From Thermoleophilia bacterium UBA6103 (GTDB lineage: Bacteria; Actinomycetota; Thermoleophilia; UBA2241): a DNA stretch of 64,000 nt. The notes under the pieces were generated by a model, which worked only from the letters and a program-made list of their open reading frames with translations, was not told where the DNA came from and ran no database searches. This document shows positions 25,193 to 34,306 of this stretch, piece after piece. The translations under genes and the position numbers were made by a program. Within the stretch, counting starts at the first letter, position 1. Each line of letters begins with the position of its first letter. Location of the stretch: positions 1 to 64,000 of the forward strand of contig DIWP01000041.1 of the NCBI GenBank assembly GCA_002423545.1, in the 5' to 3' direction.

Positions 25193-27034
25193 TCACTGCG
25201 CCCAGTAGGGCTCGATACGCTCGGCGAGCTCCTGCCGGGCGGCCAGATACCAGCTCTGCGTGCGCCGGTAGCGCGGGTACGTGAACACGTGTCCGTACCT
25301 CACCTTGTACGGGTACCAGGTGATCTTCTTGACTGTGTCACGGACGAACTTGCGCGCGCCGCTGCCGCACACGTCGGCCATCTTGAGGTACTCCAGGTCT
25401 TCGAGACCGTCGCGCAGCGCCTCGAGCCGCAGTGAGGAGACCGGCTCGGCGAACGGGTCGCGCAGCCCATACCGGGGGTAGTAGCCGGGGTAGATGAGCA
25501 TCGCCTCGCCGTTGCAGACACGGGCGCCCGGCACCCAGTAGGAGAGCGGATCCCGATAGGGGTCGCGCCAGCCCTTGCCGGTCTTGGCATCGCCCCAGCG
25601 GTTGGTGGCCCAGTACAGCAGCCCGTCGACCTGCCACTGCTTCATCAGCCAGCCCCAGGCCCGCTGGTCGGCCAGCGACTTCTCGAGGACGAAGTTGGGC
25701 ATCTCGCGGACCTTGCCGTTCGCGTAGGTGTACCACCACGACTTGACGCCCTTCTTCTGGAGCTTCCGCAGCACCGGCACGCGGCCGAAGTAGTAGTAGT
25801 AGCGGGTCGCCCAGATGTCCACGTCGTTCCAGAGGAAGCGGTTCTGCGGCAACACGCGATGAAGCTTCGTCGGTCGCGGGTCGTCGGTGAGCATGAAAGG
25901 CGCCCGGTAGCCGACCCGTGCCGATGCCTTGTGCAGCGTGCGGGCCATGACCTCGGCGTAGCGCTCCTGCAGCGTCGAGGTGGGCTCGTCGAGGTAGAAG
26001 CCGTAGGCTCTATCCTGCCAGCCGTTGGCCTTGTAGAACCGGCACATGTTGGTGAGATAGTCGACGAGCTGCGGATGGTTCGGCGTGCGCCGCCATACCT
26101 GGTAGGGGAACCACCTGGTCCACGGGATCTGCGTGGTCTGCAGGTCGAGGCCGTCGGTGCCGAGGTAGGGCAGCGCGGCCTTTCGGTAGGCGGCGGCGTC
26201 GAAGCTACCATCCTTCTTCACCTTGGGGAGCGCGTCGATCATGAACGGCGTGACGCCGTGCTCTTTCAGCATCTTGAAGGCGCCCTGAACGATGCGCTGC
26301 CGATTGCCCCCTTTGAACGTGACGCCCGATCCGGCGATGCTCTTGCCGAGATTGTTCACGCTGAGCACGAACGCCGTCGGCGTGCTCAGGCGCTGCCAGC
26401 CGAAGCTCCAGACTCGCAGGCTCACGGGCAGGTCGACGACCTCGTCACCGTTGCCGACCCGCAGGGTGCCGGTGTAGGTGCCGGGGCCGGTGTGGAGCGG
26501 GACGTGGAAGAGGACGTAGAGCGAGCTGCTCTTGGGCGCTGCCGGCGGCGTGTACTGTGAGAACACCGGAGAGCCGACGCTGAACGGCGTGCCGAAGTCC
26601 CGCGGCACGAGCGGGTCGGGGTAGTAGCCACGCTTGCCGCCGCTTTGTGTCGTCGGGCGCCGCACCTTGACGAACTTCACCTCATGCAGCCGGGCGTTGG
26701 AGATGAGCAGGGGATGGCTGCCGGAGAGCCAGGTGACGACGACGTCGCGCTTCCAGGCGCCGCGCAGGCCGATCTGCACACCCTCGTACTCGTTGCGGGC
26801 GGCGCTGAGGGCGATGGTCGTGGTGAGGCCGGCTTTGGTGGACGGGAAGATGCGCGTGCCGGCGCCGGTGGTCCAGATCTCGGCGCTTGCCGCCGGCGCC
26901 AGCGCCGCCGTCAGGCCGCCGGCCATCGCCGTGACGGCCAGCAGCAGGACGGCCGGCAGGGCGAGGTGTGTGGTCCGCCGGCCGGAGGCGCGTGCGGACC
27001 GTCTCTTCGGAAGGGTCGTGCAGGGATGATGCAT
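25193..27034 (-). CDS. Secreted DUF4091 (glycoside hydrolase-like) protein, copy 1
   Basis: 613 residues with a signal peptide (hydrophobic core LALPAVLLLAVTAMAGGLTAAL). An N-terminal beta domain (NEYEGVQIGLRGAW) is followed by a TIM-barrel-like region with the catalytic-type GFYLDEPTSTLQER motif and DDPRPTKLH. The DUF4091 C-terminus contains MLIYPGYYPRYGLRDPFAEP and SSLRLEALRDGLEDLEYL. Such proteins are thought to act on extracellular polysaccharides; the substrate is unknown. It is a close paralogue of the next gene, from which it is separated by 83 bp. Confidence 0.85.
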   Translation of the reverse strand: MHHPCTTLPKRRSARASGRRTTHLALPAVLLLAVTAMAGGLTAALAPAASAEIWTTGAGTRIFPSTKAGLTTTIALSAARNEYEGVQIGLRGAWKRDVVVTWLSGSHPLLISNARLHEVKFVKVRRPTTQSGGKRGYYPDPLVPRDFGTPFSVGSPVFSQYTPPAAPKSSSLYVLFHVPLHTGPGTYTGTLRVGNGDEVVDLPVSLRVWSFGWQRLSTPTAFVLSVNNLGKSIAGSGVTFKGGNRQRIVQGAFKMLKEHGVTPFMIDALPKVKKDGSFDAAAYRKAALPYLGTDGLDLQTTQIPWTRWFPYQVWRRTPNHPQLVDYLTNMCRFYKANGWQDRAYGFYLDEPTSTLQERYAEVMARTLHKASARVGYRAPFMLTDDPRPTKLHRVLPQNRFLWNDVDIWATRYYYYFGRVPVLRKLQKKGVKSWWYTYANGKVREMPNFVLEKSLADQRAWGWLMKQWQVDGLLYWATNRWGDAKTGKGWRDPYRDPLSYWVPGARVCNGEAMLIYPGYYPRYGLRDPFAEPVSSLRLEALRDGLEDLEYLKMADVCGSGARKFVRDTVKKITWYPYKVRYGHVFTYPRYRRTQSWYLAARQELAERIEPYWAQ

Positions 27035-27117
27035 CTACGTAGGCAACGTTTGCGTCGTGCTCTGGCTTAGCGCCCGCGGCTGCGCTCGATGCGTCCCGCA
27101 GTGTTCGAGCGCACGAG

Positions 27118-28920
27118 TCATCGGCTGCGCTCGATGCGCAGCGCCAGCTTCGTCCGCGCGGCATTGAAGGCGCTCGCCGACGTCACATACTTGGGGAACT
27201 TCAGCACGTGGCCGTACTGCACCTTGTATGGGAACCAGGTGACCGTCCTGGAGACCGACCGGGCGTACGCGCGATCGTCCTTGCCGCCGGATGCCGCCAG
27301 GCGCAGGTACTCGCGATCCTCGAAGCCGTCGCGGAGCGCCTCGAGGCGCAGAGAGGACACCGGCGCCGCGTAGCCGTCGGTGAGGCCGTAGCGCGGGTAG
27401 TAGCCGGGGTACACGAGCATCGCCTCGCCGTTGCACACGCGGCCGTCGCGCTTGCGGTAGGAGAGCGGGCTGGAGTACGGATCGCGCGAGCCCATCCCGG
27501 TCTGTGGGTCGCCCCAGCGGTTGAAGCCCCAGTAGAGCAGCCCGTCGACATCCCACTGGTCCATCAACCAGCCCCAGACGCGCTGGTCGGCGAGCGACTT
27601 CTCGATCACGAAGTTGGGCAGCCGGCGGACCTCCTTGTTGGCGTAGGGGTACCACCACACTTCCTTGCCGTGCCGCTGGCGCTCGCGCAGGGCCGGCACG
27701 CGGCCGAAGAAGTAGAAGTATCGTGTCGCCCAGATATCGACGTCGTCATAGAGGAACCGGTTGGCCGCGTGGGTCGTCACCGCCCGCGGCCGCGGATCGT
27801 CGGTGAGCAGGAAGCGCATCCGGAACCCGGCCCTGGCAGAGGCCTTGTGTACCAGTCGCGCGTAGCGCTCGGCGACGCGCTCGCTGGTCGTCCGGGTCGG
27901 TTCGTCGACGATGAATGCATACGCCTTCTTCTCCCAGCCGTGGCGCTTGTAGAAGCGGCTCAGCTCGGTGAGGTACGTGAGCAGTGCGGCGCTGCCGGTG
28001 CTTGCGCGCCACGATGTGTGCGGGAACCAGTCGGTCCAGGGGATCTGCGTGTCGGGCAGCTCGAGGCCATCGGCGCCGAGGAACGGGGCCACGTCCTCGT
28101 AGTAGCGGCCTTCGTTGAACCGGCCGCTTGCGGAGACGCTCGGCATGGCGTTGACCATCATCGGGGTGACGCCGTGCTGGCGCATCATGCGGTAGAAGTT
28201 GGTGAAGATGATCCGCCGCGAGGTCCGCGTCCAGGGTACGCCCGACCCCTTGATGCTGGTCATGACGTTGCGCAGGTTAACGACGAAGGCAGACTGGGTG
28301 CTGAGGGAGCGCCAGCCGAAGCCCCAGACGCGCAGCGAGACCGGCAGGTCGACGGTCTCGCTGCCGTTGCCGATGCGCAGGGTGCCGCGGTAGGTGCCGG
28401 CCGGCGTGCCGTACGGTACGTGAAAGAGCACGTACAGTGAAGAGCTGCGGGCCGGCGACGAGATCGCCTGCCCGAAGCGGCGCGGCACGATCGGGTCGGG
28501 ATACAGACCGGCCCGGGCCCCCGAGTCGGTGGTCGGCTGCTTGACGCGGACGAACTTGACGTCATGAAGCTGCGCGTTGCCGGTGAGCAGGCGGTCGCTG
28601 CCGGCCAGCCAGGTGGCGCGGACCGTGCGCGAGCTCCCGGAGCGCAGCCCGATGAGCACGCCCTCGTACTCGCCGCCGGCGGCGTTGAGGCTGACGGTCT
28701 GCCGGGAGCCGGCGGCTGTGCCGGGGAAGATCCGGGCGCCGGCCGGCGCCGTCCAGACGGCGGCCTCGGCATGTGCGGTGACGGCCGCCGGCGCCAGCGC
28801 GATCACGGCCGATACGGCAGCGGCCACGGCGGCCAGCAGGACGACCGCGGAGCGCGCCGCGCTGCCGGCCCGCATGTCTATGTGCCGGTGCGCTCCGGAC
28901 CGGCGTCGTTCGCGTCGCAT
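27118..28920 (-). CDS. Secreted DUF4091 (glycoside hydrolase-like) protein, copy 2
   Basis: About 600 residues with the same architecture as copy 1: signal peptide, EYEGVLIGLRSG beta domain, FIVDEPTRTTSERV, LLTDDPRPR, MLVYPGYYPRYGL and SSLRLEALRDGFEDREYL. Similarity covers the full length, so the two arose by tandem duplication. The ATG at 28920 has GGAAGG upstream. The frame stays open upstream to beyond 30 kb, but that extension is antisense to an SGNH gene and is not coding. Confidence 0.85.
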   Translation of the reverse strand: MRRERRRSGAHRHIDMRAGSAARSAVVLLAAVAAAVSAVIALAPAAVTAHAEAAVWTAPAGARIFPGTAAGSRQTVSLNAAGGEYEGVLIGLRSGSSRTVRATWLAGSDRLLTGNAQLHDVKFVRVKQPTTDSGARAGLYPDPIVPRRFGQAISSPARSSSLYVLFHVPYGTPAGTYRGTLRIGNGSETVDLPVSLRVWGFGWRSLSTQSAFVVNLRNVMTSIKGSGVPWTRTSRRIIFTNFYRMMRQHGVTPMMVNAMPSVSASGRFNEGRYYEDVAPFLGADGLELPDTQIPWTDWFPHTSWRASTGSAALLTYLTELSRFYKRHGWEKKAYAFIVDEPTRTTSERVAERYARLVHKASARAGFRMRFLLTDDPRPRAVTTHAANRFLYDDVDIWATRYFYFFGRVPALRERQRHGKEVWWYPYANKEVRRLPNFVIEKSLADQRVWGWLMDQWDVDGLLYWGFNRWGDPQTGMGSRDPYSSPLSYRKRDGRVCNGEAMLVYPGYYPRYGLTDGYAAPVSSLRLEALRDGFEDREYLRLAASGGKDDRAYARSVSRTVTWFPYKVQYGHVLKFPKYVTSASAFNAARTKLALRIERSR

Positions 28921-29196
28921 CGTTCCACCTTCCACCCAAAGGGCATCGGCAGGCTGCCGGCAGTGTAGCGGAGGGCTGTGGCGCCGGCGTTCGCTGCCCG
29001 TTGTCCTTCTGTTGTCGTCACGCTCGCCCCCAGCTTGAGCGCGGCGCGTCGTCCGCAGCGGCGGCAGCCGCCACAGGTAGGTCGGCGGGCTCTGGGGAGC
29101 ACGGTGAGTGGTACGGGTGAGCGGCGCGGTGTAGCCTCCCATCGAGGAGTCGACGACGCAGGAATCGGCCGCCGGCGCCGGGGAGTGGGGGTTCCG

Positions 29197-30087
29197 ATGG
29201 GACGACGACGGAGGAGCATGGTCCGTCGATCGACTGCGACTGCGACTGCGACTGCGACTGCGATCGTCGTTGTCGCGGTCGTTGCCCTGGCGGCCTGGTC
29301 GGCCGCCGTGGCGACGGCGGCGTCGCGGCCGGGTGCCGACTGGCATCACGCTCTGGCCGTGCTGAAGTCGCTGCGCAGGCAGCCGCCCAGCGTCCCCATC
29401 GTCTACTTGCTCGGCGACTCGCTGGCCCGGGAGTGTACGGTCGACGACAGGTCGTGGGCGACCCAGGTGCGCCGCTACGGCGGCGGCAGGATCGTGGCGT
29501 TCAATCTCGGGTCGCGCAATCAGACCTTCGGCCAGAGCGCCGCCTTGGTGGGCGTCACGCCCCGGCGGCGGGCGATCGCCTTCATCGGAGTCGATCCCGG
29601 TCGCTTCGCGGCGGCGCCCATCAAGCCGGTCCTCAAGCTCGACAGACGGCTGGCGTCGTCGTACGCGCAGCATCACTACACCGGCGTCGGCATCCTGAGC
29701 GTGGCGCGCAAGAAGGCTCAGGTGCGCGACTGGGTGCGCCGCCGGTACCCGGCTTTCCGGCGGAGCTACCTCCGCAACCTGCTGCGGCTCGACGCGCTGA
29801 TCGTCGCCTGCGAGCGGCGCGGGCTGCGGCCGGTGCTGCTCGAGCTGCCGCTCAACACGGCCGTCGCCGGCCACGGCTTCGATCGGGCGCTGTCCACCTA
29901 CCGGTACGGCTGCCGCTCCCTCGCGGCGCTGCACGACATCCCCTTCGTGAGCCTCGTGGCGCAGGCGCGCCTCGTGAACGCAGACTTCCACGACCTCGCC
30001 CACATGGTCGAGTCGGGCCGTGTCAAGTGGCAGCGACTGCTCGCCAAGCGGACCGCCGGACTCCTCAAGCGCTATGGGATGCGATAG
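29197..30087 (+). CDS. Secreted SGNH-hydrolase-like protein
   Basis: About 296 residues with an N-terminal signal segment. The nucleophile motif YLLGDSLARE is near residue 70, and the C-terminal Asp-His motif reads ADFHDLAHMVESGRVKWQ. It should be an extracytoplasmic esterase or acyltransferase. The hydrophobic signal region is partly built by a five-fold hexanucleotide repeat. The ATG at 29197 follows GGGGAGTGGGG; an ATG seven codons later is possible. It diverges from DUF4091 copy 2. Confidence 0.7.
   Translation: MGRRRRSMVRRSTATATATATAIVVVAVVALAAWSAAVATAASRPGADWHHALAVLKSLRRQPPSVPIVYLLGDSLARECTVDDRSWATQVRRYGGGRIVAFNLGSRNQTFGQSAALVGVTPRRRAIAFIGVDPGRFAAAPIKPVLKLDRRLASSYAQHHYTGVGILSVARKKAQVRDWVRRRYPAFRRSYLRNLLRLDALIVACERRGLRPVLLELPLNTAVAGHGFDRALSTYRYGCRSLAALHDIPFVSLVAQARLVNADFHDLAHMVESGRVKWQRLLAKRTAGLLKRYGMR
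29232..29261 (+). repeat. Hexanucleotide tandem repeat (GACTGC)5 in the signal-peptide region
   Basis: Five perfect copies of GACTGC lie in frame at the start of the SGNH gene and encode alternating Thr and Ala. A change in copy number would lengthen or shorten the signal peptide by two residues per unit without a frameshift. Confidence 0.9.
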
Positions 30088-30124
30088 CCTCACGCGGTCG
30101 TGGCGTTGTCGGGGAGGGGGACCG

Positions 30125-31249
30125 TTGGACACAGGGACGATCGCGGTGGGCAAGGGGACGATCGCGACAGCGACGATCGCGGTGCCGGCGCAGGATGCAC
30201 GTGCGGCGACAGCTTCGACAGATCGGGTGACCGTCATCCGGCGTGTCGTGTGGGGCCTGCTGCTCCTGGCGGGGGTGGCACTCCTGTTCCTCGTCGCCGC
30301 TCGCCCGGCGCACGCCGCCGAGGCGCCGCCGCTCACATTGTCGGCCACGCCGGCGAAGGTGATCAGCGGCCGGTCGGCGACCCTCACGGCGTCCATCGGC
30401 TTCCCCGGCGCCGTGCTGCAAGTGAGCGAGCGGCGCGGCGGCGAGACGGGTTACACGCCGGCCGGGTCGGTGACCACCGGCGCCGACGGCACAGTCTCGT
30501 GGCGGGTCTCGCCGACCCGCTCGACGACGTACCGGGTCGAGTCCGCCGGCGACGCCGCCTGGGCGGCGGCGAGCGCCGAGACGACGGTGAGCGTCGCGCT
30601 GCGTCTTGCCTTCCAAGCGACGAAGAGGGTGTACGCCGGGCGGTCGATCGTCTTCAAGGCGGCGAGCATCCCGGCACACCCGGGTGCCCGGCTCGAGCTG
30701 CAGATCCGTCGCGACGCTGTGTGGAAGACGTTGCGTACGTTCAAGCTCGACCGGCGGTCGCGGGCGGTCGTGAAGCTGAAGGCCCGCAAGAAGGGCGCGC
30801 CGCGCTTCCGGGTGATCATGGCGGCGAGCGAAGAGCTTGCCGACGCTGTGAGTCGTACGCGCACCGTCCGCATAAAGAAGGGGAACCCTTACGGCGTCCC
30901 CGTCGGGCCGGCGCGGTTCATCGTCGTCGACCGCTCGCAGTACAAGCTCCACTATCTCGAGCACGGCACCATCGTGCGGAGCTTCAACTGCGTGCTCGGC
31001 CGGCCCGGCCTGCCGACACCAGTCGGTCGCTTCCGGGTGTGGAGCAAGGGCGTGAACCCCGGCGGACCGTTCGGCGTGCGCGTGCTCTGGTACTACCGTG
31101 GCTACGGTATCCACGGCACCGATCAGCCCTGGTTGCTCACGCACTGGCCGCGGGCCTACTCGCACGGCTGCACGCGGCTGGCCAACGCCAACGCACTCTG
31201 GCTGTTCAACCGCTGTCCGGTCGGCACGCAGGTCTGGAACGTGCCCTGA
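30125..31249 (+). CDS. L,D-transpeptidase (YkuD domain), membrane-anchored
   Basis: About 374 residues. A signal/anchor (RRVVWGLLLLAGVALLFLVAA) precedes a Thr/Ser-rich beta region of about 180 residues (bacterial Ig-like). The C-terminal YkuD domain carries GIHGTDQPW and the catalytic SHGCTRLANANALWL. It cross-links peptidoglycan through 3-3 links or attaches proteins to it outside the membrane. The TTG at 30125 has GGGAGGGGG upstream. A GTG at 30227 immediately before the hydrophobic segment is an alternative start. Confidence 0.88.
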   Translation: MDTGTIAVGKGTIATATIAVPAQDARAATASTDRVTVIRRVVWGLLLLAGVALLFLVAARPAHAAEAPPLTLSATPAKVISGRSATLTASIGFPGAVLQVSERRGGETGYTPAGSVTTGADGTVSWRVSPTRSTTYRVESAGDAAWAAASAETTVSVALRLAFQATKRVYAGRSIVFKAASIPAHPGARLELQIRRDAVWKTLRTFKLDRRSRAVVKLKARKKGAPRFRVIMAASEELADAVSRTRTVRIKKGNPYGVPVGPARFIVVDRSQYKLHYLEHGTIVRSFNCVLGRPGLPTPVGRFRVWSKGVNPGGPFGVRVLWYYRGYGIHGTDQPWLLTHWPRAYSHGCTRLANANALWLFNRCPVGTQVWNVP

Positions 31250-31269
31250 GGTAGCGAGTCGGCATCGGA

Positions 31270-31310
31270 AACGTCACCATGGTCAGGTTCGCAACGTCAC
31301 CCTGTGTTGC
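31270..31310. promoter_or_regulatory. Repeat elements upstream of the RHH/RelE genes
   Basis: AACGTCACC occurs twice, near 31270 and at 31293, and 31291-31310 reads GCAAC-N10-GTTGC, an inverted repeat. This is the kind of site used by RHH antitoxins for autoregulation; the assignment is inferred from position alone. Confidence 0.35.
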
Positions 31311-31349
31311 CTATCGTAATCGCTGTAAACTCAGGGCGGAGGTGGCACC

Positions 31350-31616
31350 ATGAGCATCGTTGTGGCAACCAGGTTCCCCCAGAACGTGATCGATGAGCTC
31401 GACGAGGTGGCGCGCGAGCGCAAGCGTACGCGCGCCGAGATCATCCGTGAGGCTGTCGCGGTGTATCTGACGGAGTGGGCCGACTACGCCATCGCGCTCG
31501 ACCGGCTGAACGACCACAACGACCCCATCGTCGGCGCCGACGACTTCTGGCGCGAGGTCGATGAGGAGGCGGCGAAGGGGGAGACCGCCGAGTCAGAGGG
31601 GCACGATGGCGGGTGA
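31350..31616 (+). CDS. Ribbon-helix-helix antitoxin (CopG/RHH family)
   Basis: 88 residues. The N-terminus SIVVATRFPQNVIDELDEVARERKRTRAEIIREAVAVYL-like pattern is the RHH fold: a beta strand followed by two helices. An acidic C-terminal half (ADDFWREVDEEAAKGE) would bind the toxin. The gene overlaps the RelE gene by 11 bases. It should repress its own operon and neutralise the toxin. Confidence 0.88.
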   Translation: MSIVVATRFPQNVIDELDEVARERKRTRAEIIREAVAVYLTEWADYAIALDRLNDHNDPIVGADDFWREVDEEAAKGETAESEGHDGG

Positions 31617-31920
31617 GCCTGAGGAGCCGGGGGGCTCGAGACGGTCGTATCACATTGCCTACAAGCGCTCGGCAAAGAGGGATGTCGTGCGTCGTGATGC
31701 GGCGGTCCGGCGTCGCATTCGGGCCGCCATCGAGGAGCGGTTGGCCCTCGACCCGCGGTGCGGCAAGCGGCTGACGGGTCTCCGGGAGGCGACGACGGGG
31801 CGGCCGCTGTGGAGCCTGCGCGTCGGCGACTACCGCGTCATCTACGTCTTCAGCGACACGGATGTCTGGGTGCTGGTGATCAGGGTCGGGCACCGTAGCC
31901 GGGTGTATCAGGACCTCTGA
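31606..31920 (+). CDS. RelE/ParE-family toxin
   Basis: About 104 residues with the RelE fold: YHIAYKRSAKRDVVRR, then LDPRCGKRLTGLRE, then PLWSLRVGDYRVIYVF and VLVIRVGHRSRVY. The family cleaves ribosome-bound mRNA or inhibits gyrase. The ATG at 31606 follows AGAGGGG. Its last 41 bases overlap the 3' end of the convergent transglutaminase gene. Confidence 0.87.
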   Translation: MAGEPEEPGGSRRSYHIAYKRSAKRDVVRRDAAVRRRIRAAIEERLALDPRCGKRLTGLREATTGRPLWSLRVGDYRVIYVFSDTDVWVLVIRVGHRSRVYQDL

Positions 31921-34306
31921 GCCGCCGCGGTCGGCATTCACCACCTCTGGACCGGAGCGACCGGCGCCGCAGCCCGTAGGCGGCGGCGAGGGCCTGCAGC
32001 CGGCTCCGGCGGGCGCGCAGCCGGCGCTGCAGCTCGCGCCGCAGCGCGGCGATGCGTGCGACATCCTCCGCGGTCGCCTCCCGGCCGCCGTAGAGCACCG
32101 CCTCGGCGCGAGTCGTCTCGGCGCGCGCATCGAGCCCGAGGCGCTCCTCCAACAGCTGCGCCGTCTCCCGGAGCGTGTCGGAATCGGGTACGGCGACGCC
32201 GTGATCGGCCAGGTCGGAGCGCAGCAGGCCCAGCGAGGTGCGTAGTCGAGCGCCGTGCTCGCCGCGTCGTGCGCCGCGGGTGCGCCACCGCCGCACACCG
32301 GCGCGTCCGAACGGCCAGACCACCAGCGCGGCGGCCAGCGATGCGGTCCAGATCAGCCAGGCGGGCCGCAGACCGCCGGAGCTGGCACCGTCTGCCGCTC
32401 CGGCCTCGGAGCTGTCTTCCAGGGCGCCGCGTGCCTCCTCGCGCTCCGCCTCTGCCGAGTCGGCCGTCTCCTCGGTCTCGCCGGCGGTCGTGGCCGGGAA
32501 CGGGTCGGCGAACTCGGCGCTGCTCGACGAGGCGCCGGTCCCCGGCAGGCTGCTGCCCGGCGTGGGATCGAACGTCACCCAGCCCGATCGCGGGAAGTAT
32601 GCCTCCACCCAGGCGTGGGCGTTGGTGGTGTCGACCGCGTACGTCTCTTCGGCGACCAGTCCGCCGGTGGTGAAGCCCACGGCGACCCGGGCCGGGATGC
32701 CGTTGAATCGCAGCAGGATCGCCATGGCGCCGGCGAAGTGCTGGCAGTAGCCCGTCTGTGTCGCGAACAGGAAGGCGGCGTACGGCGACTGATAGCCGCT
32801 GGCGGGCGGTGAGAGGGTGTAGGCGTAGCCCGAGCGCAGATGCCGCTCGATCAGGAGCGCGATCTGATAGGGATCGCTCGCCCCCGTCACGATCCGCTCG
32901 TTCAGGTCGTACAGGTCCTGCCACTCACGGCGCAGTGAGACGCCGGTCATGGTCTCCCGCCAGAGGGCCCGAGGTGTGGCGCCCACGACGTCGGTGCCGA
33001 CGCCGGACGTCGCCGCTCGCTCGGTGAGCTCGTCGAGGCGGGGGAACGGCAGGCCGAGATGGCGCCGCGCGTCGGCTGGGTAGTCGCGGCCCTGCCCGAC
33101 CAGGTCCTGAGCGCTCACCTCCGGCACGACGGCGGTGATCGTGTACTCGAAGCCGGGCTTGAGCGGCCGGTCGGTGCGCAGCGCCTGCTCCTGGGTGGCG
33201 TGGACGGAGACCGGCTCCGAGACGACGAGCCGCGTCGGCGAACCGACGGTGAAGAAGTGGTCGCTGGAGATCGACTCGATGCGGAACGTCGCCGTGACCT
33301 CGGTGCCGCCTCCGGACTGCTCGCCACCGGCCTCTCCACCATCGTCCTTCCCGAGGTCCGGCGCCGGATCGAGGCGCGGGAGCTCGTAGGTGAAGCGGCC
33401 GTCGACCGACCCGCCAGACCAGACCTGCCATTCAGACGATCGTCTGCTCAGCCACGCGGTGCCGTTGAAGTCGTCGAGCGCGTTGGCGCGCCAGTACGAC
33501 GGCACGGGAGAAGTCACGCGCAGCACCGGGACCTCGTGCTCCCGGTCGAGCAGTTCGGGGTAGTTGAGCATCCAGTTGAAGACCAGGGACTGTGTCCCAG
33601 GGGACTGCCCCCACGCCCGCCAGTCCCACCACGGCTTGCTCGCCGACACCGAGGTGACGCCGAGCAGAGAGAAGGCGAGGACGGCGGCGGCCAGCGCCGT
33701 GGCACCGCCGGCCAGCAGATCGCCCGGCCGCCAGCGCCGGCGCTCCAGCGAGCGCGACAGCATGAGCAGTCCGCCGGCCAGCAGCAGGAAGGCGACCGGC
33801 AGCCAGAGCACCCGGTCGGCGTCGTCGACGGTGAGGGCGAAGCCGAGCAGCACCATCAGCACGGCCAGCGCCGGCAGCACCCGGCGCAAGCTGAGCGCCA
33901 GGAAGGCGGCGAGGCCGGTCGCCGCATACACGAGCAGGACCATCAGCAGCTCGACCTCGGGTGCTCGTCCCAGGTCGAGCGGTGTCTTCCGCCGGGCGTA
34001 GACCTCGGCAGCCGAGCGGATCTGGTCGGCGTAGAAGCCGAGCTGCCCGCCGAAGCCGTCCACCTCCGGCGGCAGCGGCACTGCCAGGCGTGCGACCAGG
34101 TAGGCGCCGAGAGGAAGCAGCACGAGGGCTGCCGGCCAGGCTCGACGGTGCGCCAGGCCGGCGGCGCCTGCCAGCGCGGCCACGACGACGACCAGGACGA
34201 GCAGCGGCGCGATCGACGGGGCGACCAGCCGGTCGACGGTCACGGCGGCGACCAGGGCCAGGGTCACGAAGCAGAGCACGTACAGGACGCGGCGCCGGAC
34301 GCTCAC
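31880..34306 (-). CDS. Transglutaminase-like membrane protein (TgpA/DUF3488 type)
   Basis: About 808 residues. Six or so N-terminal membrane segments are followed by an extracytoplasmic region with a papain-like transglutaminase core: TGYCQHFAGAMAILLR (Cys), TNAHAWVEAYFPRSGW (His) and FDPTPGSS (Asp). A further membrane segment and a cytoplasmic helical domain close the protein. It starts with a GTG overlapping the stop of the DUF58 gene. MoxR-DUF58-TgpA operons are widespread; their members act on the cell envelope. Confidence 0.88.
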   Translation of the reverse strand: MSVRRRVLYVLCFVTLALVAAVTVDRLVAPSIAPLLVLVVVVAALAGAAGLAHRRAWPAALVLLPLGAYLVARLAVPLPPEVDGFGGQLGFYADQIRSAAEVYARRKTPLDLGRAPEVELLMVLLVYAATGLAAFLALSLRRVLPALAVLMVLLGFALTVDDADRVLWLPVAFLLLAGGLLMLSRSLERRRWRPGDLLAGGATALAAAVLAFSLLGVTSVSASKPWWDWRAWGQSPGTQSLVFNWMLNYPELLDREHEVPVLRVTSPVPSYWRANALDDFNGTAWLSRRSSEWQVWSGGSVDGRFTYELPRLDPAPDLGKDDGGEAGGEQSGGGTEVTATFRIESISSDHFFTVGSPTRLVVSEPVSVHATQEQALRTDRPLKPGFEYTITAVVPEVSAQDLVGQGRDYPADARRHLGLPFPRLDELTERAATSGVGTDVVGATPRALWRETMTGVSLRREWQDLYDLNERIVTGASDPYQIALLIERHLRSGYAYTLSPPASGYQSPYAAFLFATQTGYCQHFAGAMAILLRFNGIPARVAVGFTTGGLVAEETYAVDTTNAHAWVEAYFPRSGWVTFDPTPGSSLPGTGASSSSAEFADPFPATTAGETEETADSAEAEREEARGALEDSSEAGAADGASSGGLRPAWLIWTASLAAALVVWPFGRAGVRRWRTRGARRGEHGARLRTSLGLLRSDLADHGVAVPDSDTLRETAQLLEERLGLDARAETTRAEAVLYGGREATAEDVARIAALRRELQRRLRARRSRLQALAAAYGLRRRSLRSRGGECRPRRLRGPDTPGYGARP

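Noticed and set aside
28921..30396. Upstream extension of DUF4091 copy 2
   Set aside because: A strong start and signal peptide lie at 28920, and the extension is antisense to the SGNH gene.
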